9,250 nt of DNA from Fimbriimonadaceae bacterium (lineage in GTDB: Bacteria > Armatimonadota > Fimbriimonadia > Fimbriimonadales > Fimbriimonadaceae): the NCBI GenBank assembly GCA_025451715.1, contig JANWJY010000113.1, forward strand, positions 1 to 9,250. Reading direction: 5' to 3'. Below, piece by piece: positions 1-6,029 of this stretch. The notes under the pieces are model-generated. The model was given only the letters and a program-made list of their open reading frames with translations, was not told where the DNA came from and did no database searches. The position numbers were made by a program, and so were the translations under genes. Numbering within the stretch: position 1 is the stretch's first letter; each line of letters starts with the position of its first letter.

Positions 1-259
1 GCATGGTGCTCGCCCACTTGGAGGCAGCCTCCTTTAGCGGGACGGTGACGTTGACGCCCTTGTAACCGAGCTGCGTCAAGTGGTCCAAGGCATCGTTGAA
101 CTCTTCCCTTGGTACGCGGATCGCGACGTACTGGTCTTCCATGGCGAGCGCCTTGAACGCCGCGTTGTGCATCTGTGGCGAGAGGGAGTGCTCGACAGGG
201 TCGCCGACGACCGCGTACTGCGCCTTGGGCGCGTCGTGCCATTCGTAAGACTTGCTCAT
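1..259 (-). CDS. aroE: Shikimate dehydrogenase AroE, N-terminal part (runs off left edge)
   Basis: This is the first 86 codons of a shikimate dehydrogenase, the NADP-dependent enzyme that reduces 3-dehydroshikimate to shikimate in the cytosolic chorismate pathway. The sequence shows the substrate-binding domain: a VVGDPVEHSLSP stretch followed by QMHNAAF (residues about 17-35), matching the family G-x-P-x-x-H-S-x-S-P...HN..F signature whose Ser pair binds the shikimate carboxylate. Further on, GVNVTVPLKE (about residues 69-78) carries the catalytic lysine of the NVTxPxK motif. The NADP-binding Rossmann half lies outside the window. The ATG overlaps the stop of the upstream yqeG-gtrA gene as ATGA, so translation is probably coupled and this is the last visible gene of the five-gene operon. 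In Bacillus subtilis aroE also follows yqeG (with yqeH between), which supports the call. Confidence 0.93.
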   Translation of the reverse strand, partial: MSKSYEWHDAPKAQYAVVGDPVEHSLSPQMHNAAFKALAMEDQYVAIRVPREEFNDALDHLTQLGYKGVNVTVPLKEAASKWASTM

Positions 260-1350
260 TTACTCGCTTTCCTAAAGGTCCAGAGTTTTTGTCCGGTGAA
301 GTTCCAGAACACGACGACAGCCGTGGCGATGAGGCTCGCCCCCGCCCAGCGCGCTTCGGCGCCGAGGTGGAGCAGGCGGTTGATCGTGGTGCCGACGACG
401 ACGTTGAGGACCATTCCGATCAGCGCGACGACGAAGAACTTGGTGATCATCTCGCCGTGGCCGTGCGCTTTGTCGACGCGGAAGGTCCACCGCCGGTTCC
501 AGTAGTAGCTGTTCAAGATGGCGAGGAGCACGACGGGAACCTTGAGCGGCGCGTATGCGGAGTCGATGAGGTCCTTCTCGGTCAAGTAGGGCGCGCTGTG
601 AGTGAGGTCCCAGAACCACTCGCCGACGACGTGCGCCAGTGTCGAATCGCCCATCGGGATTCTGAACATTAGCAGATAGTGCAGACCGAGGTCGATGACG
701 GTAGACATGCCGCCGACGAGGCAGAACTTTAAGAACTGTCGGACGACGCTGTGCTCGAAGAACCCGGGCTTGGTCGCGGCGACGGAGACCTCGTTCGGTT
801 GGAAGTAGTCGTGCAGCATGCGCCCGAGCACTCGCTCGATGTTCCTGCTAAAGACCATGGTGCCGACGAACTCGCGCGATGCGACGGGCCTGATCCAGAC
901 CGCGTCGATGTCGGCGCGGTTCGCACCGAGCACGTCGGTGAGGAGCTGGTCGCCGATCATGACGGCCTGTCTTGGTTCGGCGCCGTACTTTTCCAGAGCC
1001 ATGTCGTACATTTGTCGGTTGGGCTTGAACTTTGCCCGGATGTAGGGGACATCGAGAAGTTCGCTCAGTTTGTTCAGCCGTTCAGGGTGTCGCGTGTTGC
1101 TCAGGATGCAGAACTCGAGGCCGAGCGCCTTTCCTTGCGCCAACCAGTCGAGCACGGACTGTGGGACGTCGTGCTTGCGCCATGGAAGGAGAGTGTTGTC
1201 GACGTCGAGGAGGACGAGCGTCTTGCCCGACACTTTGAGCGCGGCGAGGTCGACGTGCTCGACCTTGTCGAGTGAGGATGCCGGGCTGAAGTTGCGCAGT
1301 GCCCTGGGCATTTTCTCCCGCTCGTACGTGCCAGCGCGGAAGCTCCTCAT
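256..1350 (-). CDS. YqeG-type HAD phosphatase fused to a GtrA-like membrane domain
   Basis: Two domains are joined in one 364-residue frame. Residues about 14-185 are a YqeG/GEP4-type HAD-IIIA phosphatase: motif I D49-V-D51-N-T53, motif II S84 in LSNT, K109 in KFKPN, and motif IV GDQLLTD with D134 and D139. Family members include phosphatidylglycerophosphate phosphatases, so a phospholipid-headgroup substrate is possible. Residues about 204-362 look like GtrA, a small four-helix membrane protein linked to flipping of polyprenyl-phosphate sugars. Hydrophobic segments lie near 206-228, 271-284, 303-325 and 335-352, and the second and fourth end in family-like NRRWTF and GQKLWTF. The loop between helices 1 and 2 is long (about 40 residues). 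The upstream ATG overlaps the mltG stop by 4 nt. Met14 (codon at 1309-1311) has a better ribosome site (GGGAG) and fits the length of standalone YqeG, so it may be the true start. It overlaps aroE by 4 nt. The substrate is unknown and the fusion is unusual. Confidence 0.85.
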   Translation of the reverse strand: MRSFRAGTYEREKMPRALRNFSPASSLDKVEHVDLAALKVSGKTLVLLDVDNTLLPWRKHDVPQSVLDWLAQGKALGLEFCILSNTRHPERLNKLSELLDVPYIRAKFKPNRQMYDMALEKYGAEPRQAVMIGDQLLTDVLGANRADIDAVWIRPVASREFVGTMVFSRNIERVLGRMLHDYFQPNEVSVAATKPGFFEHSVVRQFLKFCLVGGMSTVIDLGLHYLLMFRIPMGDSTLAHVVGEWFWDLTHSAPYLTEKDLIDSAYAPLKVPVVLLAILNSYYWNRRWTFRVDKAHGHGEMITKFFVVALIGMVLNVVVGTTINRLLHLGAEARWAGASLIATAVVVFWNFTGQKLWTFRKASK

Positions 1351-2369
1351 AGGTCTCGCTGGTCGGCGAACTCCTTTCTCGCCTTGCGGATGTTGTTCAA
1401 GTGCTCGTCGTAGGTGGAGCTGAAATAGTGCGTGCGGTCAGGTCGGGCGACGTAATAGAGGAACGTGTTCGTCTCGGGCTCGAGAACAGCCTTGATGCTT
1501 CGCCACGCGGGTGAGCCGATCGGGCCGGGGGGAAGCCCGTCGATCTTGTACGTGTTGTAGGGCGATTCGATCGTGGCGATCTCGCCTGGCTGCAGGACCT
1601 TCCACTCCTGGATCGCGTAGAGGACCGTGGCGTCGATCTGGAGCCTTTGGTTGATGGCGAGCCGGTTTGCGATCACTCCGGCGATACGTGGTCGGTCTTC
1701 GTCGACGCCCGCCTCGAGCTCGATGAGCGACGCGATCGTGACGAGCCGGTTGATGTCCATCTCGCCCGCAAGTGGCATTTTTCGGAGCTCGACCATCACT
1801 TTTTCTTCGAACGCTTTGAGCTGTCTGCGCACGACGGCCGCTGCACCGATCAGCGGAGGCAAGTCGTATGTGTCGGGATAGAGATAGCCCTCGAGAGAGT
1901 CCTTAGGTAGCTGGAACGAGACGTCGTCCTTGAAGAGCTCTGGAGTGTTGGCGGCGGCGATGTACTCGGCGGCGGTGCAAACGCCTTTTTCTTCGAGCTT
2001 TGGTGCGACGCGTGCGATCCACCAGCCCTCGGGGATACGGACCTGTTGCTCGATCGGGCGGCGCAGCGCGCGCATGACCTGTCGAGGGGTCATGCCGCCG
2101 TTGAACTGGAACGTGCCGACGCGGACCGCGCGCTCCTGTTTGTTGAGGTAGCAGAACATCTGGAACCCACGCTTGTCGCGGATCACTTTCTTCGTGACCA
2201 GATCGTCGACGACGTTTTCGAAGGTCTTGCCTTCTTCGTACCGGACGTAGAACGGTTCGGACCACGGCATCGGTTGCGTCGCGCCGCCGTACCAGACGTA
2301 GCCGCCAATGCCAGCGGCGACGACGGCCCCCACTGAGACGAGCAGGACGACTCTGGCGCGCTTACTCAT
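1347..2369 (-). CDS. mltG: Endolytic murein transglycosylase MltG (YceG-like)
   Basis: A 340-residue membrane-anchored lytic transglycosylase that cuts nascent peptidoglycan strands and so sets glycan chain ends outside the cytoplasmic membrane. After a short basic N-terminus (SKRAR) a single membrane helix spans about residues 7-27. A LysM-like region follows (about 38-103), then the catalytic YceG domain. The hallmark TIASLIELEAG places the candidate catalytic glutamate at E217, followed by NRL, RLQIDATVLYA (242-252), SPYNTYKIDGLPPGPI (269-284) and the late YYVA...HYFSST block (305-319), all in family order. Length matches the family (330-380). The ATG overlaps ruvX by 8 nt, and the stop overlaps the yqeG fusion by 4 nt. 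Pairing of ruvX (yrrK) with mltG (yrrL) is also found near each other in Bacillus. No truncation is visible. Confidence 0.96.
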   Translation of the reverse strand: MSKRARVVLLVSVGAVVAAGIGGYVWYGGATQPMPWSEPFYVRYEEGKTFENVVDDLVTKKVIRDKRGFQMFCYLNKQERAVRVGTFQFNGGMTPRQVMRALRRPIEQQVRIPEGWWIARVAPKLEEKGVCTAAEYIAAANTPELFKDDVSFQLPKDSLEGYLYPDTYDLPPLIGAAAVVRRQLKAFEEKVMVELRKMPLAGEMDINRLVTIASLIELEAGVDEDRPRIAGVIANRLAINQRLQIDATVLYAIQEWKVLQPGEIATIESPYNTYKIDGLPPGPIGSPAWRSIKAVLEPETNTFLYYVARPDRTHYFSSTYDEHLNNIRKARKEFADQRDL

Positions 2370-2769
2370 CTTCGTCGAAGAACCTCTCCAGTATCCTGCA
2401 CGCCGCCTCGCCGTCGGCCCGCTTGCGCCGCTCGCTTCCCTTCAACCCTGCTTCCGTCATGTCTCGTTCCGCCTCGGCGCTCGTGAGGGACTCGTCCACG
2501 TAATTAACTTCCATGCCGAGCGCCGTCAGGCACTCGCCGAGCTTGCGGCAGACCCTTGCCATTTTGGTCTCGCCGTGCTCGTCCTGGGGGAGTCCGACGA
2601 CGACCGCGTGGGCCTGCTCACGTTCAAAGACGGCCTTGATCGCCTCGGCGTCCTTGGCGAGGGTACCGGACGCGTCGATGTTCTGGCGGGGCGAGACCAC
2701 GCGCGGGTCGCTCTCGCCGACGGCGATGCCGATGCGCTTGCCGCCGAAGTCGACCGCGAGCACCCTCAT
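2362..2769 (-). CDS. ruvX: Putative pre-16S rRNA nuclease / Holliday junction resolvase RuvX (YqgF)
   Basis: A 135-residue RNase H-fold protein of the YqgF/RuvX family. Members mature the 5' end of 16S rRNA and have been proposed to resolve Holliday junctions; which activity applies here cannot be read from sequence. It begins MRVLAVDFGGKRIG with the first acidic metal ligand at D7, has the beta-strand VVVGLP at 56-61, DESLTS at 92-97 with E93 as the second acidic residue, and RADGEAACRIL near the C-terminus with D119 as the third. Size matches the family (about 135-150). The ATG overlaps the preceding phosphatase stop as ATGA, and the C-terminal GAGTAA overlaps the mltG start by 8 nt, so it sits in the middle of a coupled operon. 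Confidence 0.95.
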   Translation of the reverse strand: MRVLAVDFGGKRIGIAVGESDPRVVSPRQNIDASGTLAKDAEAIKAVFEREQAHAVVVGLPQDEHGETKMARVCRKLGECLTALGMEVNYVDESLTSAEAERDMTEAGLKGSERRKRADGEAACRILERFFDEDE

Positions 2770-3515
2770 TTGCCGAATGCCTCGAGCAGTTCTTGCTTGA
2801 TCCCGGGCGCGCAGCTTACGGCTTCCCTTGCGAGCCTGTCGTTGCCTTTGAAGTCTGTGAACGAGCCGCCCGCCTCGCGGACGATCACGGCGATCGCGCT
2901 AACGTCCCAGTGGTTGACGACAGGGTCGATCATCGCCTCCGTTCGGCCCGTCGCGACGAGCGCATGGCCATAGGCGTCGGTCCATCCGCGGGTGGCGAGC
3001 GCCGTTTCGGCGAGTTGCAGGAACGGGCCGAGCCGGCCCGCCTGCGACATCGTGTAGTGACTGCCGCAGCACAGGATGGACTCGCTCATCTTGGTCTTCT
3101 GTGAGACGCGGCAGGGCTTGGTGTTCCAGAAGCATCCGCCGCCGCTCTCTGCGAACACGACCTCATCGAGCGCGGGGATGACGCAGACACCGAGGATCGG
3201 CTTGCCGTCCTGCTCGTAACTGAGGAGGGTCGCGTAAAGGGGCACTCCAGCGATGAAGGACTTCGTGCCGTCTATCGGGTCGATGACCCACCTGTCGGCG
3301 GCGTCCGATCCGCCCTCTTCCTCGCCCAGGATCTTCTCGCCGGGAAACGCGGCCTCGATCTCGCGGCGGATGAACGCCTCTGCCTCTTGGTCGGCTACGG
3401 TGACGGGCGACTCGTCGGCCTTGAGCTCGTATCCCACGCCTTGTTGGAAGTACCGCAGGGTCCCCTTCGCGGCCTCGTGGGCCGTGCGCAGGGCGAAGGC
3501 GAGCCTGGGGGACAT
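2766..3515 (-). CDS. Inositol-monophosphatase-family phosphatase, HisN-type (histidinol-phosphatase-like)
   Basis: A 249-residue Mg-dependent, Li-sensitive-type phosphatase fold protein. Metal and catalytic motifs are intact: VTVAD with D42, GEEEG with E65-E67, DPIDGTKSF with D79 and D82 (motif 79-87), and the late HWDVSAIAVIVREAGG with W203-D204. The form DPIDGTKSFxxGVPLYATL resembles the monofunctional histidinol-phosphatase HisN of Actinobacteria rather than typical inositol monophosphatases, which usually have DPLDGTxNF. On this basis the likely reaction is L-histidinol phosphate to histidinol. No other his gene is in the window, so related substrates such as inositol phosphate or 3'-phosphoadenosine 5'-phosphate remain possible. 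It is the first gene of the five-gene operon, with its stop overlapping ruvX by 4 nt. No Shine-Dalgarno sequence precedes the ATG; a CATACT box lies 8 nt upstream, which would suit a leaderless message. Confidence 0.85.
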   Translation of the reverse strand: MSPRLAFALRTAHEAAKGTLRYFQQGVGYELKADESPVTVADQEAEAFIRREIEAAFPGEKILGEEEGGSDAADRWVIDPIDGTKSFIAGVPLYATLLSYEQDGKPILGVCVIPALDEVVFAESGGGCFWNTKPCRVSQKTKMSESILCCGSHYTMSQAGRLGPFLQLAETALATRGWTDAYGHALVATGRTEAMIDPVVNHWDVSAIAVIVREAGGSFTDFKGNDRLAREAVSCAPGIKQELLEAFGK

Positions 3516-3523
3516 ATAGGGGA

Positions 3524-3529
3524 AGTATG
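3524..3529 (-). promoter_or_regulatory. Candidate -10 box for the hisN-like operon
   Basis: CATACT on the minus strand resembles TATAAT and ends 8 nt before the ATG at 3515. Transcription would then begin at or next to the start codon, in line with the lack of any purine-rich ribosome site. No convincing -35 is seen. This rests on one weak hexamer. Confidence 0.3.
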
Positions 3530-3553
3530 AAGGATGAAGGAAGAGGGGTGCGG

Positions 3554-3573
3554 GTTCGGGTTTGTTCGGGTTT
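3554..3573. repeat. Two tandem copies of a 10-bp unit (GTTCGGGTTT)
   Basis: The unit GTTCGGGTTT occurs twice back to back in the spacer between the hisN-like gene and tmRNA. A nearby purine-rich stretch at about 3526-3543 also repeats ATGAAGG. No function can be assigned; the pair may be replication slippage in a non-coding spacer. Confidence 0.6.
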
Positions 3574-3642
3574 GTGTCGGCGGGATCGGCGGGTCTGATG
3601 GGGCCTGGGGCCAGCGGAACGGGGTGAAAGGTGCCGACGTTC

Positions 3643-3648
3643 TATAAT
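3643..3648 (+). promoter_or_regulatory. -10 box of the tmRNA promoter
   Basis: A perfect TATAAT ends 8 nt before the first base of the tmRNA acceptor stem at 3657, the usual distance to a start or processing site. No good -35 is present at 16-18 nt spacing; GTGAAA at 3624-3629 is the nearest resemblance but is too close. Confidence 0.7.
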
Positions 3649-3656
3649 GTGTCAAT

Positions 3657-4012
3657 GGGGGCGTCAGGGTTCGACAGAGCCGGACCGACCTTCAGTTGCG
3701 AGCCGAGGCGCCGTTGGCCTCGTAAAAAGCGGCAAAAAAGTAACAGCGAACGACAACTTCGCCTACGCAGCCTAAAACCTGCGGCTCCCTTCGGAACCGT
3801 TCTAGCGGGGTCCGATTGAGGGTTAGCAAAAGCTAGATCGTCCGAAGCGTCTTCGGCCCGTAGGCGCGACGGACTAAAACAACCGGGCTAGGTGACTGTG
3901 CGGCGTGCACTCAGGCCATGCCAGGCACCGAAACAGAATCTGAGTGAGACGCTCGTGGATACTGTTGGCACGGCGGTTTTGGAACGGGGTTCAATTCCCC
4001 GCGCCTCCACCA
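3657..4012 (+). ncRNA. ssrA: Transfer-messenger RNA (tmRNA)
   Basis: This 356-nt RNA rescues stalled ribosomes and tags the unfinished protein for proteolysis, working with SmpB. The tRNA-like ends are clear: the 5' GGGGGCG (3657-3663) pairs with 3' CGCCTCC (4002-4008) with one G-U, followed by A and an encoded CCA (4010-4012). The T-arm CGGGG-TTCAATT-CCCCG occupies 3985-4001, and the D-like region GGTTCGACAGAG follows the 5' strand as in other tmRNAs. The resume codon and short tag frame lie at 3746-3775, preceded by GTAACA. It is one-piece, not permuted. A TATAAT box stands just upstream and a strong hairpin just downstream. Confidence 0.97.
3746..3775 (+). other. tmRNA tag reading frame, peptide ANDNFAYAA
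   Basis: From the resume codon GCG at 3746-3748 the frame reads A-N-D-N-F-A-Y-A-A and stops at TAA (3773-3775). With the alanine carried on the tmRNA itself the added tag would be (A)ANDNFAYAA. The AND start and AA end are typical of bacterial tags, but the end is YAA where LAA is usual. The resume site is inferred by analogy with the E. coli tag ANDENYALAA. Confidence 0.9.
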
Positions 4013-4023
4013 AGCCTTAACAT

Positions 4024-4054
4024 CAGAACGGCCGCCCTTGGGCGGCCGCTTCTG
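4024..4054 (+). terminator. Hairpin terminator between tmRNA and the L25 gene
   Basis: An 8-bp GC stem, CGGCCGCC (4029-4036) with GGCGGCCG (4041-4048), is extended by CAGAA (4024-4028) with TTCTG (4050-4054) across one bulged C, then a short T-rich run. It follows the tmRNA end by 11 nt. It lies 17 nt beyond the stop of the convergent L25 gene and could stop transcription from both sides, though the T run is better on the tmRNA side. Confidence 0.75.
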
Positions 4055-4071
4055 TTTCCCAACGAGGAAAC

Positions 4072-4818
4072 TTACTTCTTGCCGCCCTTGGCAGGCGGTG
4101 CCTTCGCGGCGGGAGCAGCAGCCACAGGTGCCTTTGCGCCTGCGGCGGGGGCCTTTGCGCCAGGTGCCGCCGGCTTGCCAGGTGCGCCTTCGACGGGGAC
4201 CGCACCTTCGACGGGCACACCTTCGACCGGCGCCACTTCTGCGCCAGGGGTCTCGAGGACCACGGCTCGCATGTGGAACGTGGTCGCGACGACGGCGTCC
4301 GCGGGAATGTGGGTGCTGACGCCCTCGGGGAGCTTGAGATCGCCGACGACGACCTTATCGTTGTCGGTCAACTGGCTCAGATCGACGTGGATGTGGTCGG
4401 GAATGTTGGCCGGCTTGGCGTAGATCTCGAGGCTGACGAGCGGGGTCATGAGGCTCGATCGCTTCTTGGTGACCGCGTCGGGCTCGCCGTGGAAGGTGAT
4501 CGGGACGGAGATGCGAATGACGTCATCGTCCTTGACCTCTTGCAGGGTGAGGTGGATGATGTCGCGCGAGATAGAGTCGCGCTGGACGTCCTTAATGACG
4601 ACCTTTATTTCTCTGGGTTCGGAGTCGACTGAAACCGCGAAAACGGCGACGCCGCCTGCGGAGCGGAGGGCGAACCGGACATCCTTTTGGATCGCCTGCA
4701 CCAATCGTGTGCCCTTGCCTTTGACGATAAGTGCCATCGGGAGGATGCCTTTTGCGCGTAGGCGCCGGACCTCTGCGCTGTTCGCTCGCTCGCGACTCTC
4801 AACCTGCAACGTAGCCAT
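4072..4818 (-). CDS. rplY: 50S ribosomal protein L25 (Ctc form) with Ala/Pro/Lys-rich tail
   Basis: A 248-residue protein of the L25/TL5/Ctc family, which binds 5S rRNA in the large ribosomal subunit. Residues about 1-95 form the 5S-binding beta-barrel domain (a RANSAEVRRLRAKGILP stretch at 11-27, then IKVVIKDVQRD at 71-81 and IIHLTLQEV at 87-95). The C-terminal Ctc/TL5 domain covers about 100-185, with VSLEIYAKPANIPDHIHVD (128-146) and VVGDLKLPEGV (157-167). Residues 191-248 are low complexity: three PVEG units and then alternating Ala, Pro, Gly and Lys, ending PAKGGKK, so disordered and basic. The usual GxIPAVLYG signature is altered to GILPMALIV. Upstream, GAGAGGA lies about 10 nt before the ATG, and a TATAAT box sits at 4870-4875, so it is likely transcribed on its own as well as by read-through from purK. 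Confidence 0.93.
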   Translation of the reverse strand: MATLQVESRERANSAEVRRLRAKGILPMALIVKGKGTRLVQAIQKDVRFALRSAGGVAVFAVSVDSEPREIKVVIKDVQRDSISRDIIHLTLQEVKDDDVIRISVPITFHGEPDAVTKKRSSLMTPLVSLEIYAKPANIPDHIHVDLSQLTDNDKVVVGDLKLPEGVSTHIPADAVVATTFHMRAVVLETPGAEVAPVEGVPVEGAVPVEGAPGKPAAPGAKAPAAGAKAPVAAAPAAKAPPAKGGKK

Positions 4819-4869
4819 GACGGAAGAATCCTCTCAACACGCGAACCAAGCGGCCCGCAGGAAGCCTGG

Positions 4870-4875
4870 ATTATA
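4870..4875 (-). promoter_or_regulatory. -10 box of the L25 gene promoter
   Basis: A perfect TATAAT on the minus strand lies 51 nt before the L25 ATG, in the 83-nt spacer after purK. A plausible -35 is not seen at 16-18 nt; that position is occupied by the GC-rich purK 3' end. Confidence 0.55.
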
Positions 4876-4895
4876 CCGGAGCGACCCCGGAGGGC

Positions 4896-4910
4896 CGGGC
4901 CTCAGGCCCG
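4896..4910 (-). other. Hairpin enclosing the purK stop codon
   Basis: CGGGCC (4896-4901) and GGCCCG (4905-4910) form a perfect 6-bp stem, and the 3-nt loop is the purK TGA stop itself. No T run follows on the minus strand, so this is not a standard intrinsic terminator. It could slow termination or stabilise the transcript 3' end. Confidence 0.45.
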
Positions 4911-6029
4911 CCGCCAGGCTGTGTAGAAGCGTTCGCGGGCCGCGACAGCACGGGCCCTGCAGTCGGGGCCGACGGCGTTGATGTGACCCATCTTGCGGCC
5001 CGGTCTGGCTTCGGCCTTGCTGTACCAGTGGACGTGAACTTCAGGGTCTCCTTGGATGGCCGCCTTGAGACCCTCTTGGTAGTCACCTGCGCCCTCTTGG
5101 CCCAGCAGGTTTGCCATGCAGGTCTCGTTGCCCTTGGGTTCTGGGATCGGCAGTCCCATGACGAGGCGAACGTGGGCCTCGAACTGGCTGATGCCGCCCC
5201 AGTCGAGGGTGTAGTGGCCGGTGTTGTGGGGGCGGGGGGCGATCTCGTTGACCATAAAGCTGCCGTCTTGGAGTTCGAACAGCTCGACACCGAAAAGGCC
5301 GAAGCCTTCGACCGCTCTGACGGCTTTGATCGCGATGTCGCTGGCGTCTGTGTTCGCTGGGAAGACGAGGTCGCAGACGTGGTCTGTCTGGACCGACTCC
5401 ATGGTCGGGAAAGTCAGGGTTTGGGACTCGCTGCGGCAGACCATGACGGCGAGCTCGCGCTTGAACGGGACGAACTGTTCGGCTAACCACCCGCCAGACA
5501 TCCACGAGCTTCGGCTATCTCGTAGCTCTTCAAATGATCGGATTGTCATCGTCCCTTTGCCGTCGTAACCTCCATGTCGCACCTTCAGCACCATGGGAAA
5601 CCCGATCCTGGACGCGACGTCCTCGAGGAAACTATCGTTCCCCCAAACAGCTCCAACCGACCATGCTCGCGGAGAAGGCACTCCGTGGCTTGTGTATTGC
5701 TCTCGCTGGGCAAACTTGTCGTTTATGAGCCCAAGTGTTCGCGGGCTTGGAAGATAAACCCCGAGATCCCTGTCTGCCTCATTTGCTGCTCCAGAAAGCA
5801 GGAGCATCGAGATGAACTCATTTTCGAGTGTGACTCGTTCGCACTGGCTGAGTACATTGCTCAAGGCATTGACATCGTCGAACCCTGCGACAACGTGGTC
5901 CGCGATTTGCGACGCGGGCGTGTCGGCACCGGGGTCGAGAGAGAGGCACCGCAGCCCCATGCGCTGCGCGGCCTGGATGGACATGCGCGCGAGCTGCCCT
6001 CCTCCAAGGTAGCCGATGTCGTACTTCAC
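4902..6029 (-). CDS. purK: N5-carboxyaminoimidazole ribonucleotide synthase PurK
   Basis: A 375-residue ATP-grasp enzyme that uses ATP and bicarbonate to convert AIR to N5-CAIR in de novo purine synthesis; PurE then rearranges the product. The N-terminal nucleotide domain opens with IGYLGGGQLARM (5-16). The ATP-grasp region has the glycine-rich LKVRHGGYDGKGT (148-160), the metal-binding acid E249 in FGVELFELQDGSF, and the family signature NEIAPRPHNTGHYT (261-274). The C-terminal part has RPGRKMGHIN (342-351). Length is normal. The start is GTG at 6027-6029, overlapping the ftcD stop by 4 nt, with GAGGA 4 nt before it. It is the last gene of the pirin-fabI-ftcD-purK operon. No purE is in the window. 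Base composition dips to about 52% G+C near 5520-5880, which I regard as minor. Confidence 0.96.
   Translation of the reverse strand: MKYDIGYLGGGQLARMSIQAAQRMGLRCLSLDPGADTPASQIADHVVAGFDDVNALSNVLSQCERVTLENEFISMLLLSGAANEADRDLGVYLPSPRTLGLINDKFAQREQYTSHGVPSPRAWSVGAVWGNDSFLEDVASRIGFPMVLKVRHGGYDGKGTMTIRSFEELRDSRSSWMSGGWLAEQFVPFKRELAVMVCRSESQTLTFPTMESVQTDHVCDLVFPANTDASDIAIKAVRAVEGFGLFGVELFELQDGSFMVNEIAPRPHNTGHYTLDWGGISQFEAHVRLVMGLPIPEPKGNETCMANLLGQEGAGDYQEGLKAAIQGDPEVHVHWYSKAEARPGRKMGHINAVGPDCRARAVAARERFYTAWRRA

Noticed and set aside
1070..1423. Long open frames opposite yqeG-gtrA, mltG, ftcD and the pirin-like gene, some above 200 codons
   Set aside because: High GC leaves few stops in the antisense frames. 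The proteins are low-quality, Arg/Ser-rich or without motifs, while the minus-strand frames carry clear family signatures.
3395..3655. Minus-strand frame extending the hisN-like region upstream with Pro/Thr-rich sequence
   Set aside because: It is in a different frame from the phosphatase, low-complexity, and covers the spacer with tandem repeats; no family match is seen.
5520..5880. Local fall in G+C to about 52% in the first half of purK
   Set aside because: The protein motifs are continuous and normal across it, and similar dips occur elsewhere; not enough for a transfer or recombination claim.
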